Below, one piece after another: positions 25,093 through 34,629 of a stretch of 64,000 nt of DNA; the stretch's first letter is position 1, and every line of letters begins with the position of its first letter. Where the stretch lies: assembly GCA_958296175.1 (NCBI GenBank), contig OY282448.1, positions 2,938,744-3,002,743 of the forward strand, written 5' to 3'. This DNA is from an uncultured Chloroflexota bacterium. Its GTDB lineage: Bacteria; Chloroflexota; UBA11872. The position numbers were made by a program, and so were the translations under genes. The notes under the pieces are model-generated. The model worked only from the letters and a program-made list of their open reading frames with translations. It made no database searches and was not told the origin of the DNA.

Positions 25093-26112
25093 TTACCGCG
25101 GACGCGCGGCGCCCTCTGTGTCGGCGGTATCGAGACTTGCCGCGCCGCCGATCTTGAATAGCCGCGCTGCGTTGCCGCCGTAGATTCGGGCGCGTTCCTC
25201 GTCTGTGACCGGCAGCTCGTCCACGATGGACGTGATGACGTCCGGTTCCACCCAGGGATGGTCGCTGGCGAACATCAACTGGTTGGGGCCGACCATCTCC
25301 AGGCCGTAGCGCACGGCGGCCGGCCAGGGGGAGACGGTGTCGAACCACACCTGGCGCAGGTATTCGCTGGGCGGGCGGGTCAGGTTTTCGGCGCCGCGTC
25401 CGAGCACCATGGTCTGGTGGTCGAGCCGGCCGATGAGGTAGGGCAGCGCGCCGCCGACGTGCGGGCACACGATGGGCGCGTCTGGGTAGCGGTCCATCAG
25501 TCCGCTCACGATGATGCGGGCAAGCGCGATGGTGGTGTCGAACATCAGGCCCAGCGCGCCCACCAGGTTGCGGCCTTCCACCTGCGCGTAGGTCACCGGA
25601 CAGGCCGGGTGCAGGTACAGCGGCAGGCGCAGCTGGTCGGCGCGTTGGAACAGCCACTCGAAGTCCGGCTCGTCGGGATGGCGGCCGTCCAGGTTGGCGT
25701 ACAGCAGCACGCCGCGCATGTCCAGCTCGTGCACGGCGCGTTCCAGCTCCTGGCGGGACTCGGGTTCGTGGTGCAGCGGCAGCACGCAGAGGCCCAGGAA
25801 GCGGTCAGGATGCGCGCGGGTCTGCGCCGCCACGTAGTCGTTCAACATGCGCGCCGCACGCGGGCCGTCGCTCCCAAAGCGCTCCGGGCCGGGGTCGTTG
25901 GGCGAGAGCACGGTGACGTCAATGCCGTTGCGGTCCATGGTGCGCAGCTTGGCCGCCACGTCGGAGTGTCCGGGCATCGCCCGCCGCCGCCACCTGGCCG
26001 TGTCGATGAACAGCGCCGCGCCGTCTCGAAACGCGAGCGGCTCCTGCTCGCGCGATTGCAAGTAGTCGAGAAACGGCTGGGGCCACACGTGGCTCTGAGC
26101 GTCGATGCGCAT
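25093..26112 (-). CDS. Amidohydrolase-2 family protein (ACMSD/resorcylate decarboxylase-like)
   Basis: 339 residues from the ATG at 26112. TIM-barrel metal-site segments are visible: DAQSHVWP at the N-terminus (first His replaced by Gln, second kept), LYLHPACP, VCPHVGGALPYL and FASDHPW. This pattern belongs to PF04909 enzymes such as 2-amino-3-carboxymuconate-semialdehyde decarboxylase. It is divergent from the cyclase-family gene, whose family includes kynurenine formamidase. The pair could therefore act in degradation of an aromatic amino acid or related ring, but this is inference from neighbourhood. Confidence 0.85.
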   Translation of the reverse strand: MRIDAQSHVWPQPFLDYLQSREQEPLAFRDGAALFIDTARWRRRAMPGHSDVAAKLRTMDRNGIDVTVLSPNDPGPERFGSDGPRAARMLNDYVAAQTRAHPDRFLGLCVLPLHHEPESRQELERAVHELDMRGVLLYANLDGRHPDEPDFEWLFQRADQLRLPLYLHPACPVTYAQVEGRNLVGALGLMFDTTIALARIIVSGLMDRYPDAPIVCPHVGGALPYLIGRLDHQTMVLGRGAENLTRPPSEYLRQVWFDTVSPWPAAVRYGLEMVGPNQLMFASDHPWVEPDVITSIVDELPVTDEERARIYGGNAARLFKIGGAASLDTADTEGAARPR

Positions 26113-26352
26113 GTTCGGGCCTGAATTCGACACGCGGCCACCGCGCGGCCGCGCCGGGCGCCGGCGCGAGTCGGCGACTCTGCCGGCAGGTCGAGCAACG
26201 CCAATTATGCGGTTTTGCGATGCACGGCGCGCGGACGGGCGGCCGCCGCGCCCTCGTATTCCCGACTCCGTCCGGGGGTCTCGCCGCCGATTTGCCGCCG
26301 CGCACGCAAACGGGCAGCATCCTCGCGACGTGCGCAGGGCGCCGAGGAAAAC

Positions 26353-27150
26353 ATGGACCCAACCGAACTGGCCTCGATCGTAGGCAAGCAAGTGTTCGAC
26401 CTGGGCACATCCATGGCGCCGGGCATCCCCGTGCATCCCTCGCACCCGCCCTACGTCTTCACCCTGCAGCGGCGGCACGGCGACACGCCGCGGCCCGGCG
26501 GCCTGAGTTCGGCCAACGAGCTGATCGTCATGTGCGGGCACACGGGCACGCATCTGGACGCGCTGGGCCACTTCGCGCGCGACGGCGTGATGTGCTGCGG
26601 CCTGCAGGCGGCGGACGTGCAAACCGGCGGCAAGGGCCTGCGCAACCTCGGCGTGGAGCGCGTGGACCCCATCGTGCGCCGCGGAATCCTGTTGGACGTG
26701 GCCGGGGCGGAAGGCGTGGACGTGCTGCCCAACGACTTTGCGATCACGGCCGACATTGCACAGGCCGTGGCGCGCGCGCAGGGGGTGGAGGTGCGCGCGG
26801 GCGACGCCGTGCTGGTGCGCACCGGCCTCATGCGCCGCTGGCTGGACCCGGCCTTCTTGGACCTGACCAACGGCCAGCCCGGCGTGACCGCCGACTGCGC
26901 GGAATGGCTGGCCGAGGTTGGGGTGTTTCTGGGCGGGGCCGACACCATGACGTTCGAGTTCATCCCGGCGCACAAGGACGACCTGCCGGTGCACGGTCTG
27001 TTTCTGGTGGACCACGGGATTTACATCCTCGAAAACGCCGATCTGGAATCCCTGGCGGCGGCGGGCGCGCATGAGTTCGTGCTGGTTACGTCGCCGCTCA
27101 AGTTCGTGGGCGCCACCGCCTCACCGGTGCGTCCCCTGGCGCTGGTCTGA
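26353..27150 (+). CDS. Cyclase-family metal hydrolase (kynurenine formamidase-like)
   Basis: 265 residues with the zinc or manganese signature H63-T-G-T-H67-x-D69-x3-H73 (CGHTGTHLDALGHF) of PF04199. Further family pieces are FDLGTSMAPGIPVHP at the N-terminus and HGLFLVDHGIYILEN near the end. Members hydrolyse N-formylkynurenine, isatin or similar amides and lactones. The gene is 35 bp before a zinc alcohol dehydrogenase gene and divergent from an amidohydrolase. The start ATG at 26353 follows GAGGAAAAC. Exact substrate not identifiable. Confidence 0.9.
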   Translation: MDPTELASIVGKQVFDLGTSMAPGIPVHPSHPPYVFTLQRRHGDTPRPGGLSSANELIVMCGHTGTHLDALGHFARDGVMCCGLQAADVQTGGKGLRNLGVERVDPIVRRGILLDVAGAEGVDVLPNDFAITADIAQAVARAQGVEVRAGDAVLVRTGLMRRWLDPAFLDLTNGQPGVTADCAEWLAEVGVFLGGADTMTFEFIPAHKDDLPVHGLFLVDHGIYILENADLESLAAAGAHEFVLVTSPLKFVGATASPVRPLALV

Positions 27151-27185
27151 GGCGCGGCAGTGACCATCCCCGCAAGGCCTGGCGC

Positions 27186-28202
27186 GTGAAAGCCGCCTAC
27201 CTGGAATCTGCGCTGCGGGTGCGCACGCGCGACGTGCCCGAGCCGCACCCCGGCCCCGGCGAGGTGCTGGTGCGCGTGCAATCGGTGGGTGTCTGCGCCT
27301 CGGACGTGCACTACTACGAACATGGCCGCATCGGGCGCTACGTGGTGCGCGAGCCGCTGATCCTGGGGCACGAACCGGCGGGTGAGATCGTCGAGGTCGG
27401 CCCCGGCGTCACCACCAGGGCGGTCGGCAACCGCGTCTCCATCGAGCCCGGCGTGCCTTGCCGCACCTGCGCGCACTGCCGGGCCGGCGATTACAACCTC
27501 TGCAGCGACGTGGTGTTCATGGCCACGCCGCCGGTGCACGGCGCGTTCGTGGAGTACGCGGCGCATCCGGCCGACTTCACCTATCCCATTCCCGCGCACG
27601 TATCGATGGACGAGGCGGCGCTGATCGAACCGTTGTCCGTTGGCCTCTTTGCCGCCCGGCGCGGACGCGCGCGTCTGGGCGACCGCGCGGTCATCTTGGG
27701 CGCCGGTCCCATTGGGCTGATGACCCTGCTGGCGCTGCGCAGCCAGGGTGTGCCGGACGTGACGCTGGTGGACGTGGAACCGTTCCGGCTGGCCAAGGCC
27801 AACAAGCTGGGCGCGGCCGACGCCGTCGACGCCCGCAGCGAGGACGTTGGCATCACCCGCGCCGGTCAGTTCGACCTCGTGTTCGAGACCGCCGGCAACC
27901 CCGTCACACTGACCCAGACCACACGTCTCGCCCGCCGCGGCGGGCGCGTGGTGCTGGTGGGCATGACCGCCGACGCCCTGACGCCCATCGACACCAACGA
28001 GGTCGTGGACAAGGCGCTGGACGTGGCCGGCGTGTTCCGCTACGCCAACACCTGGCCCGTGGCCGTCGATCTGCTGACCCGCGGCCTGGTGGACCTCAAA
28101 CCCCTGGTCACGGCCCATTTCGACCTGAAGGACGCCGGCCACGCCCTGGAAGCCGCCCGCACCCGCAAGGACACACACGTCAAAGTGATGGTCAGGCCCT
28201 AG
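27186..28202 (+). CDS. Zinc-dependent medium-chain dehydrogenase (sorbitol/threonine dehydrogenase type)
   Basis: 338 residues from a GTG start. Catalytic zinc ligands C37 (GVCASD) and H62-E63 (LGHEPAG) and the structural zinc cysteines C92, C95, C98 and C106 are all present. The NAD-binding loop is LGAGPIGLMTLLAL. The arrangement VHYYEHGRIG after the first Cys is typical of polyol (sorbitol, xylitol) dehydrogenases. It follows the cyclase-family gene closely and is probably co-transcribed with it. Confidence 0.92.
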   Translation: MKAAYLESALRVRTRDVPEPHPGPGEVLVRVQSVGVCASDVHYYEHGRIGRYVVREPLILGHEPAGEIVEVGPGVTTRAVGNRVSIEPGVPCRTCAHCRAGDYNLCSDVVFMATPPVHGAFVEYAAHPADFTYPIPAHVSMDEAALIEPLSVGLFAARRGRARLGDRAVILGAGPIGLMTLLALRSQGVPDVTLVDVEPFRLAKANKLGAADAVDARSEDVGITRAGQFDLVFETAGNPVTLTQTTRLARRGGRVVLVGMTADALTPIDTNEVVDKALDVAGVFRYANTWPVAVDLLTRGLVDLKPLVTAHFDLKDAGHALEAARTRKDTHVKVMVRP

Positions 28203-28321
28203 CGAGAGCCTTGCATCATCGCCATCCCCGTTCCTTCCGCCATTCCTGACCGCGCCTTCATTCCCAATCCCTCGACCGGGAGCAATCCAGCCGGCGGGCT
28301 GCTGATTCGCTGGAGGCTGCG

Positions 28322-28906
28322 ATGAACGTGTGGAACGCGGCAACGGCCGAGTGGTACGCCCGCCGGCACGGGGAATCCGCCGCGAGCCGGCTGGCCGTGG
28401 ATGCGCTGGAGCTGGCGCCGGGGTCGGTGATCGTGGACGTTGGCTGCGGGACTGGCGCTGCGCTGCGGCATGCCGCGGCTCGGGCCGCGCTTGGCGTTCT
28501 GATCGGCATCGACCCCGTGCCGCGCATGCTCGAAATTGCGCAGGAGCGGGCAGCGCCCCATCCCCACGCGGGTCTGATCGAGTTTGGCATCGGCGCGGCC
28601 GAGGCTCTGCCTGTCGAGGACGCCGCGGCCGACGTGGTGTTCGCCTTCGATTCGTTCGACCATTGGAGCAACCAGGCGCACGGCCTGGCCGAGATTCGCC
28701 GTGTGCTTCGCCCCGAGGGGCGCCTCGTTGTGACCAAGGACGCCGGCGTCCCCGACGCGCGCCAGGGGCGTCAGACCCTTGCCCGGGCGCTGGCGCGCGC
28801 CGGCTTTTCTGTGTCGCGGCAGGACGACATCCACGCACGCGGCGTGTCGTTCACGTTGTTCGAATGCGCAGCCGCCGACCAGCTGGAGACACGGCCGCTC
28901 CGTTGA
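28322..28906 (+). CDS. Class I SAM-dependent methyltransferase
   Basis: 194 residues with motif I VDVGCGTGAALRHA (37-50), the acidic residue ending strand 2 (IGIDPVP) and the post-motif segment VVFAFDSFDHWSN, as in the UbiE/Methyltransf_11 family. GGAGG precedes the ATG by 7 bp. The protein is shorter than most small-molecule methyltransferases and has no substrate clue. It ends before a strong bidirectional hairpin. Confidence 0.85.
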   Translation: MNVWNAATAEWYARRHGESAASRLAVDALELAPGSVIVDVGCGTGAALRHAAARAALGVLIGIDPVPRMLEIAQERAAPHPHAGLIEFGIGAAEALPVEDAAADVVFAFDSFDHWSNQAHGLAEIRRVLRPEGRLVVTKDAGVPDARQGRQTLARALARAGFSVSRQDDIHARGVSFTLFECAAADQLETRPLR

Positions 28907-28908
28907 CC

Positions 28909-28941
28909 GGACCCGGCCCTGCAGCAGGCAGGGCCGGGTCC
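28909..28941. terminator. Bidirectional hairpin between convergent genes
   Basis: GGACCCGGCCCTGC (28909-28922) and GCAGGGCCGGGTCC (28928-28941) form a perfect 14-bp GC-rich stem with a 5-nt loop. It starts 3 bp after the methyltransferase stop and lies downstream of the convergent Lut gene. No T tract follows, so it may be a processing or Rho-assisted terminator. Confidence 0.65.
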
Positions 28942-29020
28942 CCAGAACTGATGCGGGCCAGGGTGGCGGCCTCTTCCGACCCCGCCGTCCGGCGCCCGGA
29001 GCCGCGCGGCCTGCGGCGCA

Positions 29021-31219
29021 TCAGCGCGGCCGCTCGCCGCGGCGCATCGCCGCCCGGAGCAGCTCGACAAGGTGGAGCGCCCGACCGGCGCCTGGCGGCC
29101 GCGGGCCTTCGCGCAGGTGCAGCAGGCAGCCTGGGTTGTCGACGCAGACCTGTTCGGCGCCAGTATCGGCGAAGGCTTCCAGCTTGCGGGCGCGCATGCG
29201 CTGGGCCACCTCGGGATGGTCGAACGAGAACGAGCCGCCGAAGCCGCAGCATTCGCCGGCGTCCGGCGCCTCCACCACCGTATAGCCGGCCTGCGTCAGG
29301 AGCGCGCGGGCTTCGGGACCCAGGCCCAGGCCGTGTTTCGACTGGCAGGCGTCGTGGATCGTGACCGTGCCCTGTGCGCCCGCGCCCAGGCCCTGGCTCG
29401 GCCCGCGTTCGGCGGCGAAGCTGGCAAAGTCCCGCACCTTTGCCGCGGCGTCCGCGGCCCGTCTGGCCCAAGCCGCGTCGCCGTCGACGAGCCGCTGGTA
29501 GTCGTGCTGGATCGCCCCGACGCAACTGGTGGAGGTGCTGACGACCACGTCCACGTCCAGCGCTTCGATGCGCTCGATCGTCTGCCGCATCATGCGCGCG
29601 GCGGCCGCGCGGTCGCCGGCATTGATGGCCGGCAGCCCGCAGCAGGAGGGGAACGCGGCCGGCGCCACCTGCGCGCCGAGAGCCGTCAGCACCTCCACCG
29701 CCGCCTCGCCAATGTCGGGCGCCAGCCAGTCCGTCAGGCAGCCGGGGAAGTAGGCGGCGCGCGTGGGCTTTTCGGCCGCAGCCTGCGGGGGGCGTTCGGC
29801 CGCGGCCTGCGCAAGCGCCTGGATGCGGTCGCGGAACGGGCGCCGCGCGATGGGCGGCAGCGGGCGGCGCTGGAGCGGCGAGCCGGGCAGCCGCCGCGCC
29901 AGGGACTGCGCGCCTGGGACGGCCGCCGCCAGCCGCAGGCTGCGTTCCGTCAGCCGCTCGTTGGCCAGCACCGTCAGCGCGCGCTGCTTGAGGCGGCTTC
30001 GCGCGTGGCCCGCGGCCGCGGCGCGTTCGCGCACGTCCAGAATCAGATCGGGGATGGGAATGTGCGCCGGGCAGACGCTGGCGCAAGCGCCGCAGCTCGT
30101 ACACAGCGACTGCGGCCCCGCCGCGTGTTCCAGCCCGTGGTGAAACGGCGTGAGCAGCAACCCGATCGGCCCCGTGTAGACGTGCCCCATGGCGTGTCCG
30201 CCCACCTGCTGATAGGACGGGCAGACGTTCGAACAGGCCCCGCAGCGCACGCATTGCAGCGCCTCCCGCATGCGCGGGTCCTGCCGCAGCGCCTCGCGTC
30301 CGTTGTCCAGCAGCACGATATGCACGTGCTTGGGGCCGTGGACGCCCATCGACAGCGACATTTCGATGTCGGCGCTGCGGCTGGGTCCCGAGATGAACGA
30401 GACGTAGGTCGAAATCGGCTGACCGGTGGCGCTGCGCGGCAGCATTTCCAGCATGGCCGCGGCGTCCCGCAGACGCGGCACCAGCTTGTCGATGCCGGCA
30501 ATCACGACGTGCAGCGGCGGCAGGGCGCTGGCCAGCCGGGCGTTGCCCTCGTTGCTGACCAGCATGACCGTGCCCGTCTCGGCCACCAGCGCGTTGGCGC
30601 CGGTGATTCCCGCGCCCGCCGCGATGAAGCGTTCCCGCAGATAGCGGCGCGCAGCCGCCACCAGCGTGTCGGGGTCCGCGGGCAGCGGCTCGCCGGTGGC
30701 GGCGCCGATCAGCTCGGCGGCCCGCTCGCGGGTGACGTGCATTGCCGGGGCGATGATGTGCGACGGCCGCTCGCCGGCGATCTGCACCAGAAACTCGCCC
30801 AGGTCCGTCTCCACCACCTCGATATCGCGGGCTTCCAGCGCCTGATTGAGGCCAATCTCCTCGGTGGCCATCGACTTGCTCTTGACCACCATCGAGACGG
30901 CGTGGGTTTGCAGCACCTGGAGCACCGCCGCGACGGCTCCGGCCGCGTCGGTGGGCGCGTGCACCACGGCGCCTGCCGCCTCGGCGGCGTCCGTGAACTC
31001 GCGCACGAGCTGCGGCAGCCGCTCCAGCGCCGCTCGCCGCTGCGCGCCCAGCGCGGCCTGCGCCTGGGTGAAATTCCCGTCGGCGTAGGCCGCCTGGCGG
31101 CGCGCGTTCATGGTCGGCAGCGTGCGGCCCAGCGCCACCGGCAGCGAGGACGAGTCCAGCGCCTCGCGCAGGCGCGTCTCGAACGGCGGGATCGCGTGCC
31201 CCGTGCTGCCGGACGCCAT
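29021..31219 (-). CDS. LutB-LutA fusion: lactate-utilisation iron-sulfur oxidoreductase
   Basis: 732 residues joining two subunits that are separate in Bacillus LutABC. Residues 60-310 are the LUD domain of LutB (MATEEIGLNQALE, HVTRERAAELI, GPSRSADIEMSLSMGVHGP). Two [4Fe-4S] ferredoxin motifs follow near 323 and 376 (CVRCGACSNVCP, CTSCGACASVCP). From about 500 come the two CCG repeats of LutA/GlpC (YFPGCLTDW, FPSCCGLP, HDACQSKHG, AGECCGFGGS). LutABC oxidises L-lactate at the membrane. No separate LutC gene is seen. The start overlaps the stop of the NAD(P)-binding protein gene (TGATG), so they are coupled. Confidence 0.9.
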   Translation of the reverse strand: MASGSTGHAIPPFETRLREALDSSSLPVALGRTLPTMNARRQAAYADGNFTQAQAALGAQRRAALERLPQLVREFTDAAEAAGAVVHAPTDAAGAVAAVLQVLQTHAVSMVVKSKSMATEEIGLNQALEARDIEVVETDLGEFLVQIAGERPSHIIAPAMHVTRERAAELIGAATGEPLPADPDTLVAAARRYLRERFIAAGAGITGANALVAETGTVMLVSNEGNARLASALPPLHVVIAGIDKLVPRLRDAAAMLEMLPRSATGQPISTYVSFISGPSRSADIEMSLSMGVHGPKHVHIVLLDNGREALRQDPRMREALQCVRCGACSNVCPSYQQVGGHAMGHVYTGPIGLLLTPFHHGLEHAAGPQSLCTSCGACASVCPAHIPIPDLILDVRERAAAAGHARSRLKQRALTVLANERLTERSLRLAAAVPGAQSLARRLPGSPLQRRPLPPIARRPFRDRIQALAQAAAERPPQAAAEKPTRAAYFPGCLTDWLAPDIGEAAVEVLTALGAQVAPAAFPSCCGLPAINAGDRAAAARMMRQTIERIEALDVDVVVSTSTSCVGAIQHDYQRLVDGDAAWARRAADAAAKVRDFASFAAERGPSQGLGAGAQGTVTIHDACQSKHGLGLGPEARALLTQAGYTVVEAPDAGECCGFGGSFSFDHPEVAQRMRARKLEAFADTGAEQVCVDNPGCLLHLREGPRPPGAGRALHLVELLRAAMRRGERPR

Positions 31220-32178
31220 CAGCGGGTCATCGTTCGACGCGGCTCTCGCACGAATGCCCGTCCGAGCGCCGCGGCGTTCGCCCGCACCCAGGCCGAGAGC
31301 TCGATGCGGCCCATGGGTTCGGCGGTCGAGTCGAGGCGGTTGCGCGCCAGCCCGACGAGTTCGTCGGACGTGAGCACCGTTTCGCGCAGGCAGAGCGACG
31401 CGGCCGCGTACAGGCCTCGGCAGGCCGCCATCGGAAGCCGCACCACGCGGGCGGGTCGGCCGGTGAGCGCCAGCCCGGTCTGGCGCACGAACGCGCCGAA
31501 CTCCGGGCGCTCCGGCCCCGTCGCGTCGCGGGCGAAGCTGTCGCTCGACTCGATCGCGGCAACCACGGCCTGGGCGAAGTCGTCCACGTGGATGGGGCGG
31601 ATGCGGTAGGCCGGGCCGGCCGGGATTGGGACCACGGGCATGCGGCGGGCGGCCCAGGCGATGTTCTCGACCAAGATCCCGCCGCCCCCGAAGAAGCAGG
31701 CCGGACGCAGGATTGCATAGGGGATGCCGCAGGAACGCACGCTTGCCTCGACGGCCGCCTTGCCTGCGTAGTAGGGCAGGTCGGGGTCGAGACCCGGGTT
31801 GGCAATCGACGTCCACACCAGCCGGCGGACGCCCGCCTCGACAGCCGCCGCCGCGAGCGCCCGCGAGCGCTCGACGGCCAGTTGGTGCGACGTCCAGGGA
31901 CCCCGGTGGCCGATCGGCGGCCGGTCGTGCCGGGTCCAGTACCCGCAGTAGAGGGCGTCGACGCCGCGCAGGGAACGCGCCAGCGAGCGCACGTCGAATG
32001 CGCCGTACGGCGCGGCTTCGACCTGCCCGCCGTGGGGGTCAGGGTCGGGGACCGGGCGCGACGTGAGCGACCTTACGGCGTATCCCCGCTCCAGCAACCG
32101 GGCCGCGACGACGCGGCCCGAGTACGACCAGGCGCCGGTGACGGCGACCGCCGCCCGCGCAGTCACGCGCCAGCGCAC
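31219..32178 (-). CDS. NAD(P)-binding atypical SDR (NmrA/NDUFA9-like)
   Basis: 319 residues with the dinucleotide-binding start AVTGAWSYSGRVVAARLLERG, the segment LVWTSIANPG and a YYAGK in the catalytic position, followed by LRPACFFGGGGILVENIAW. This is the layout of atypical SDRs related to NDUFA9 and NmrA, which often bind NAD(P) as assembly factors or sensors. It is upstream of, and translationally coupled with, the LutB-LutA fusion. It may have a role in electron transfer or assembly of that oxidoreductase. Confidence 0.85.
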   Translation of the reverse strand: MRWRVTARAAVAVTGAWSYSGRVVAARLLERGYAVRSLTSRPVPDPDPHGGQVEAAPYGAFDVRSLARSLRGVDALYCGYWTRHDRPPIGHRGPWTSHQLAVERSRALAAAAVEAGVRRLVWTSIANPGLDPDLPYYAGKAAVEASVRSCGIPYAILRPACFFGGGGILVENIAWAARRMPVVPIPAGPAYRIRPIHVDDFAQAVVAAIESSDSFARDATGPERPEFGAFVRQTGLALTGRPARVVRLPMAACRGLYAAASLCLRETVLTSDELVGLARNRLDSTAEPMGRIELSAWVRANAAALGRAFVREPRRTMTR

Positions 32179-32236
32179 CCCGCGGGACCGTCGCCGCCGG
32201 ACGCCGTCAGCGGATCACTCCCCGCCCTCGACCCGC

Positions 32237-33256
32237 TCACCACGGCAGGCGGTGATAGTCGGTCAGGTGCACTTCGCGGCCCGTGATGCTGGACTCCTCG
32301 GCGGCGACCAGGATTTCCAGAATGTGGCGGCCGTAGTGGCTGCTGGTTTGCGGCCGGATGCCCATGGCCGCGGCCTCGGCAAAGTGCCGGTACTGCTCGG
32401 CGAAGCCGTGCTTGCCGTCGTGCTCCACCTCGCGCCATTGGTTGTTCGCGCCGATCCGCAGCGAGCCGCGCACGTTGTATTGAATCTCGCCCAGCGCACA
32501 GTGCGCCTCGATGCCGTCCGTGGCGCAGCCGTGCGCGCTGCCGACCACCACCACCAGACCGGGGACGCCGTTGGCAAACTGCACGAACGCGGTGGTGGCG
32601 TCGTCGGCGCCCTGATAGTGCATGGAGGTGCTCTGCCGCGCCTTCACGGCCACCGCCTTGGCGCCCACGCAGTGCACCAGCCAGTCCACGGCGTGCACGC
32701 CGTTGCCCATCCACATGCCGCCGCCCATCCAGCGCGAGCGGTACTGGTAGCGGCGTCCGCCGTAGCCCCAGTTCTTGTTGAACCTGGAAAGCGCCGTGAC
32801 CACCGGCCCCAGCTCGTTGGTATCCAGAATCTCGCGCGCCTTGCGCACGGCGGGATGGAAACGGCCCGTCAGCCCGATTTGCAGGATTTTCCCGGCGGCG
32901 CGTTCGGCCTCGATCATGCGGTCGCACTCGTCCAGCGTGATTGCCATCGGCTTTTCCACCAGCACGTGGCGGCCCGCGTTCAGCGCGTCGATGGTCAGGT
33001 CGGCGTGCAGGTGGTGCCCCAGCACGATGGCCACCGCGTCCACGTTGGGGTCCTCCAGCAGCTTGTGGTGGTTCTCGTAGACCGCCGGGATCTCCCAATC
33101 CTTGCGGTGCGACTCCCGCAGGTCCTCCACCAGGTCCGCCGCCGCAACACAGCGCGCAAACCCCTCGTCCTCGGCAACCTTCAGCGCGGTCAGGTGCTGC
33201 CGCGCAATCCCCCCCAAGCCAACGATCCCAATGCCCAACATTCCGCTGCTCCCCAT
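32237..33256 (-). CDS. Gfo/Idh/MocA family oxidoreductase
   Basis: 339 residues. N-terminal GIGIVGLGGIARQHL binds NAD(P), VLVEKPMAITLDE carries the EKP catalytic Lys, and MGGGMWMGNGVHAVDWLVH holds the substrate-side His/Asp. It is a different subgroup from the one at 10870, which has DKP and an IGDVGTH motif. A start five codons later (MLGIGIVG) is equally possible. It is 58 bp upstream of the SDR-like gene on the same strand and may be co-transcribed. Sugar or polyol substrate unknown. Confidence 0.92.
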   Translation of the reverse strand: MGSSGMLGIGIVGLGGIARQHLTALKVAEDEGFARCVAAADLVEDLRESHRKDWEIPAVYENHHKLLEDPNVDAVAIVLGHHLHADLTIDALNAGRHVLVEKPMAITLDECDRMIEAERAAGKILQIGLTGRFHPAVRKAREILDTNELGPVVTALSRFNKNWGYGGRRYQYRSRWMGGGMWMGNGVHAVDWLVHCVGAKAVAVKARQSTSMHYQGADDATTAFVQFANGVPGLVVVVGSAHGCATDGIEAHCALGEIQYNVRGSLRIGANNQWREVEHDGKHGFAEQYRHFAEAAAMGIRPQTSSHYGRHILEILVAAEESSITGREVHLTDYHRLPW

Positions 33257-33615
33257 TCCGACGCCTGGCGCCGCCTCCTATGGTGCCAGCGCAAACGCAC
33301 GTCCGCGCCCGCGGCCGCCGCGCGGCAGATATGACGATGCCGCCCGTGACTGTGACAGCGGTCGACCGAGACAGCGGCGCCCGCCCCCGAGGACCGCGCG
33401 CCGCACGTGGCCGCTGCGCCGGCACGTCATCGGTGGGGTCGATGACGCACCTGCGCCGCACCGCTGACGGGATAGAAACCAACCCGCGCCCATCGCCGCA
33501 CCGCAGCGGCTATACTGCCAATCGGCGTTTGCGCGCCGCCCGTGTCTGTTTTCACTTCAACAGCGATTTCCTTGCGCTTCCGCCTGAGATTCCCACGCCA
33601 TTCAGGAGCAATGCC
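33257..33615. other. 359-bp intergenic region
   Basis: No gene seen between the divergent Gfo/Idh gene and the DUF262 remnant. A TATACT at 33511-33516 could be a -10 box for the latter, but no good -35 stands at the right distance. Confidence 0.5.
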
Positions 33616-34471
33616 GTGTACCAGACTGCCGAAACGATTCGAGCTACGCTCGACCAAATCCAGCAGAACCAACTGGTATTGCCTGCAATCCAGCGCGAGT
33701 TCGTATGGCGCCCCGAGCAAGTCTGCCGATTGTTCGACAGCATCATGCAAGGATACCCGTTTGGAGCCTTCCTCTACTGGCAGGTCGATCCCAAGAACAG
33801 CAATAAGTTCAAGTTTTACGACTTTGTGCTTAATTATCACCAACGGGACAACCCCCATTGCCCGCCGCTGCCTTCGATGCACGACAAACAACTGATCGCG
33901 GTGTTGGATGGGCAGCAGCGGCCTGGACACTCTGCTGACCGCCCTGCGGCGAGTCATCGAAGAACATGGGAGCGAATCGTTTCCTGTCGACCGGATACAC
34001 GAACAAATGACGCGGCGAGGCAAGACGCTGGTCTTCGAGGAGGAAGAGATCGAGGAGCTGGTCGACATGCAGGTCGGCAACAGAATGACCTTCGCTCTGC
34101 TGTCGCTGCTTTTTCCGTTCGTCGATATGCGCTATCAGTTCCACCTCGACCACGTCTTCCCCTCGGCGCGACTCACCGAACGTCAGCTTCAGCGAGCCGG
34201 TGTGCCAGACGATCGAATCAGTGAATTCACGCTCCGCAAGAACGGGCTCGCCAATCTGCAGCTGCTGGATGGCGCGGAGAATGCCGAAAAGAGCGCCTCT
34301 ATGCCGGCGGACTGGCTTACCCGGTCGTTCCCCGACCCCGCAAGCAGGCGGGACTACCAAGACCGCCACCTGCTGGGTGACGTTCCCGCGTCGATCACGG
34401 AGTTCGTCGAATTCTATGATGCGCGGAGGGAACGGTTGAAGGAGCAAATCACGCACTTGCTGGGTTCGTAA
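33616..34471 (+). pseudogene. DUF262/DUF1524 (GmrSD-like) protein remnant, frameshifted and internally deleted
   Basis: A GTG at 33616 with AGGAG (33604-33608) opens a DUF262 N-terminus: NQLVLPAIQREFVWRPEQVC, FDSIMQGYPFGAFLYW and IAVLDGQQR. Just after GQQR (about 33918) the frame changes and the text resumes in another frame as LDTLLTALRRVIEEHG. It ends with a DUF1524-like HNH part (RYQFHLDHVFPSARL, KNGLANLQLLDGAEN). Intact DUF262-DUF1524 proteins are about twice as long, so several hundred bases between the domains are missing. Intact relatives (GmrSD) are type IV restriction enzymes cutting modified DNA. The downstream half (33908-34471) is still open. Confidence 0.75.
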
Positions 34472-34629
34472 CTTCGGCCCTCCGTCCAGACGCGTGATCG
34501 AGACGCTGGCGGGGCGGCGCGCCAATCTCGAGTGTGTGGTACCGTTGCGGCGCGGTCGACAAAGGTTGTCCCGCGGGTAACGTTGCAGGTCCATGCGTTG
34601 GATATTGAAGTCCACGGCCGCGCCCGTGA

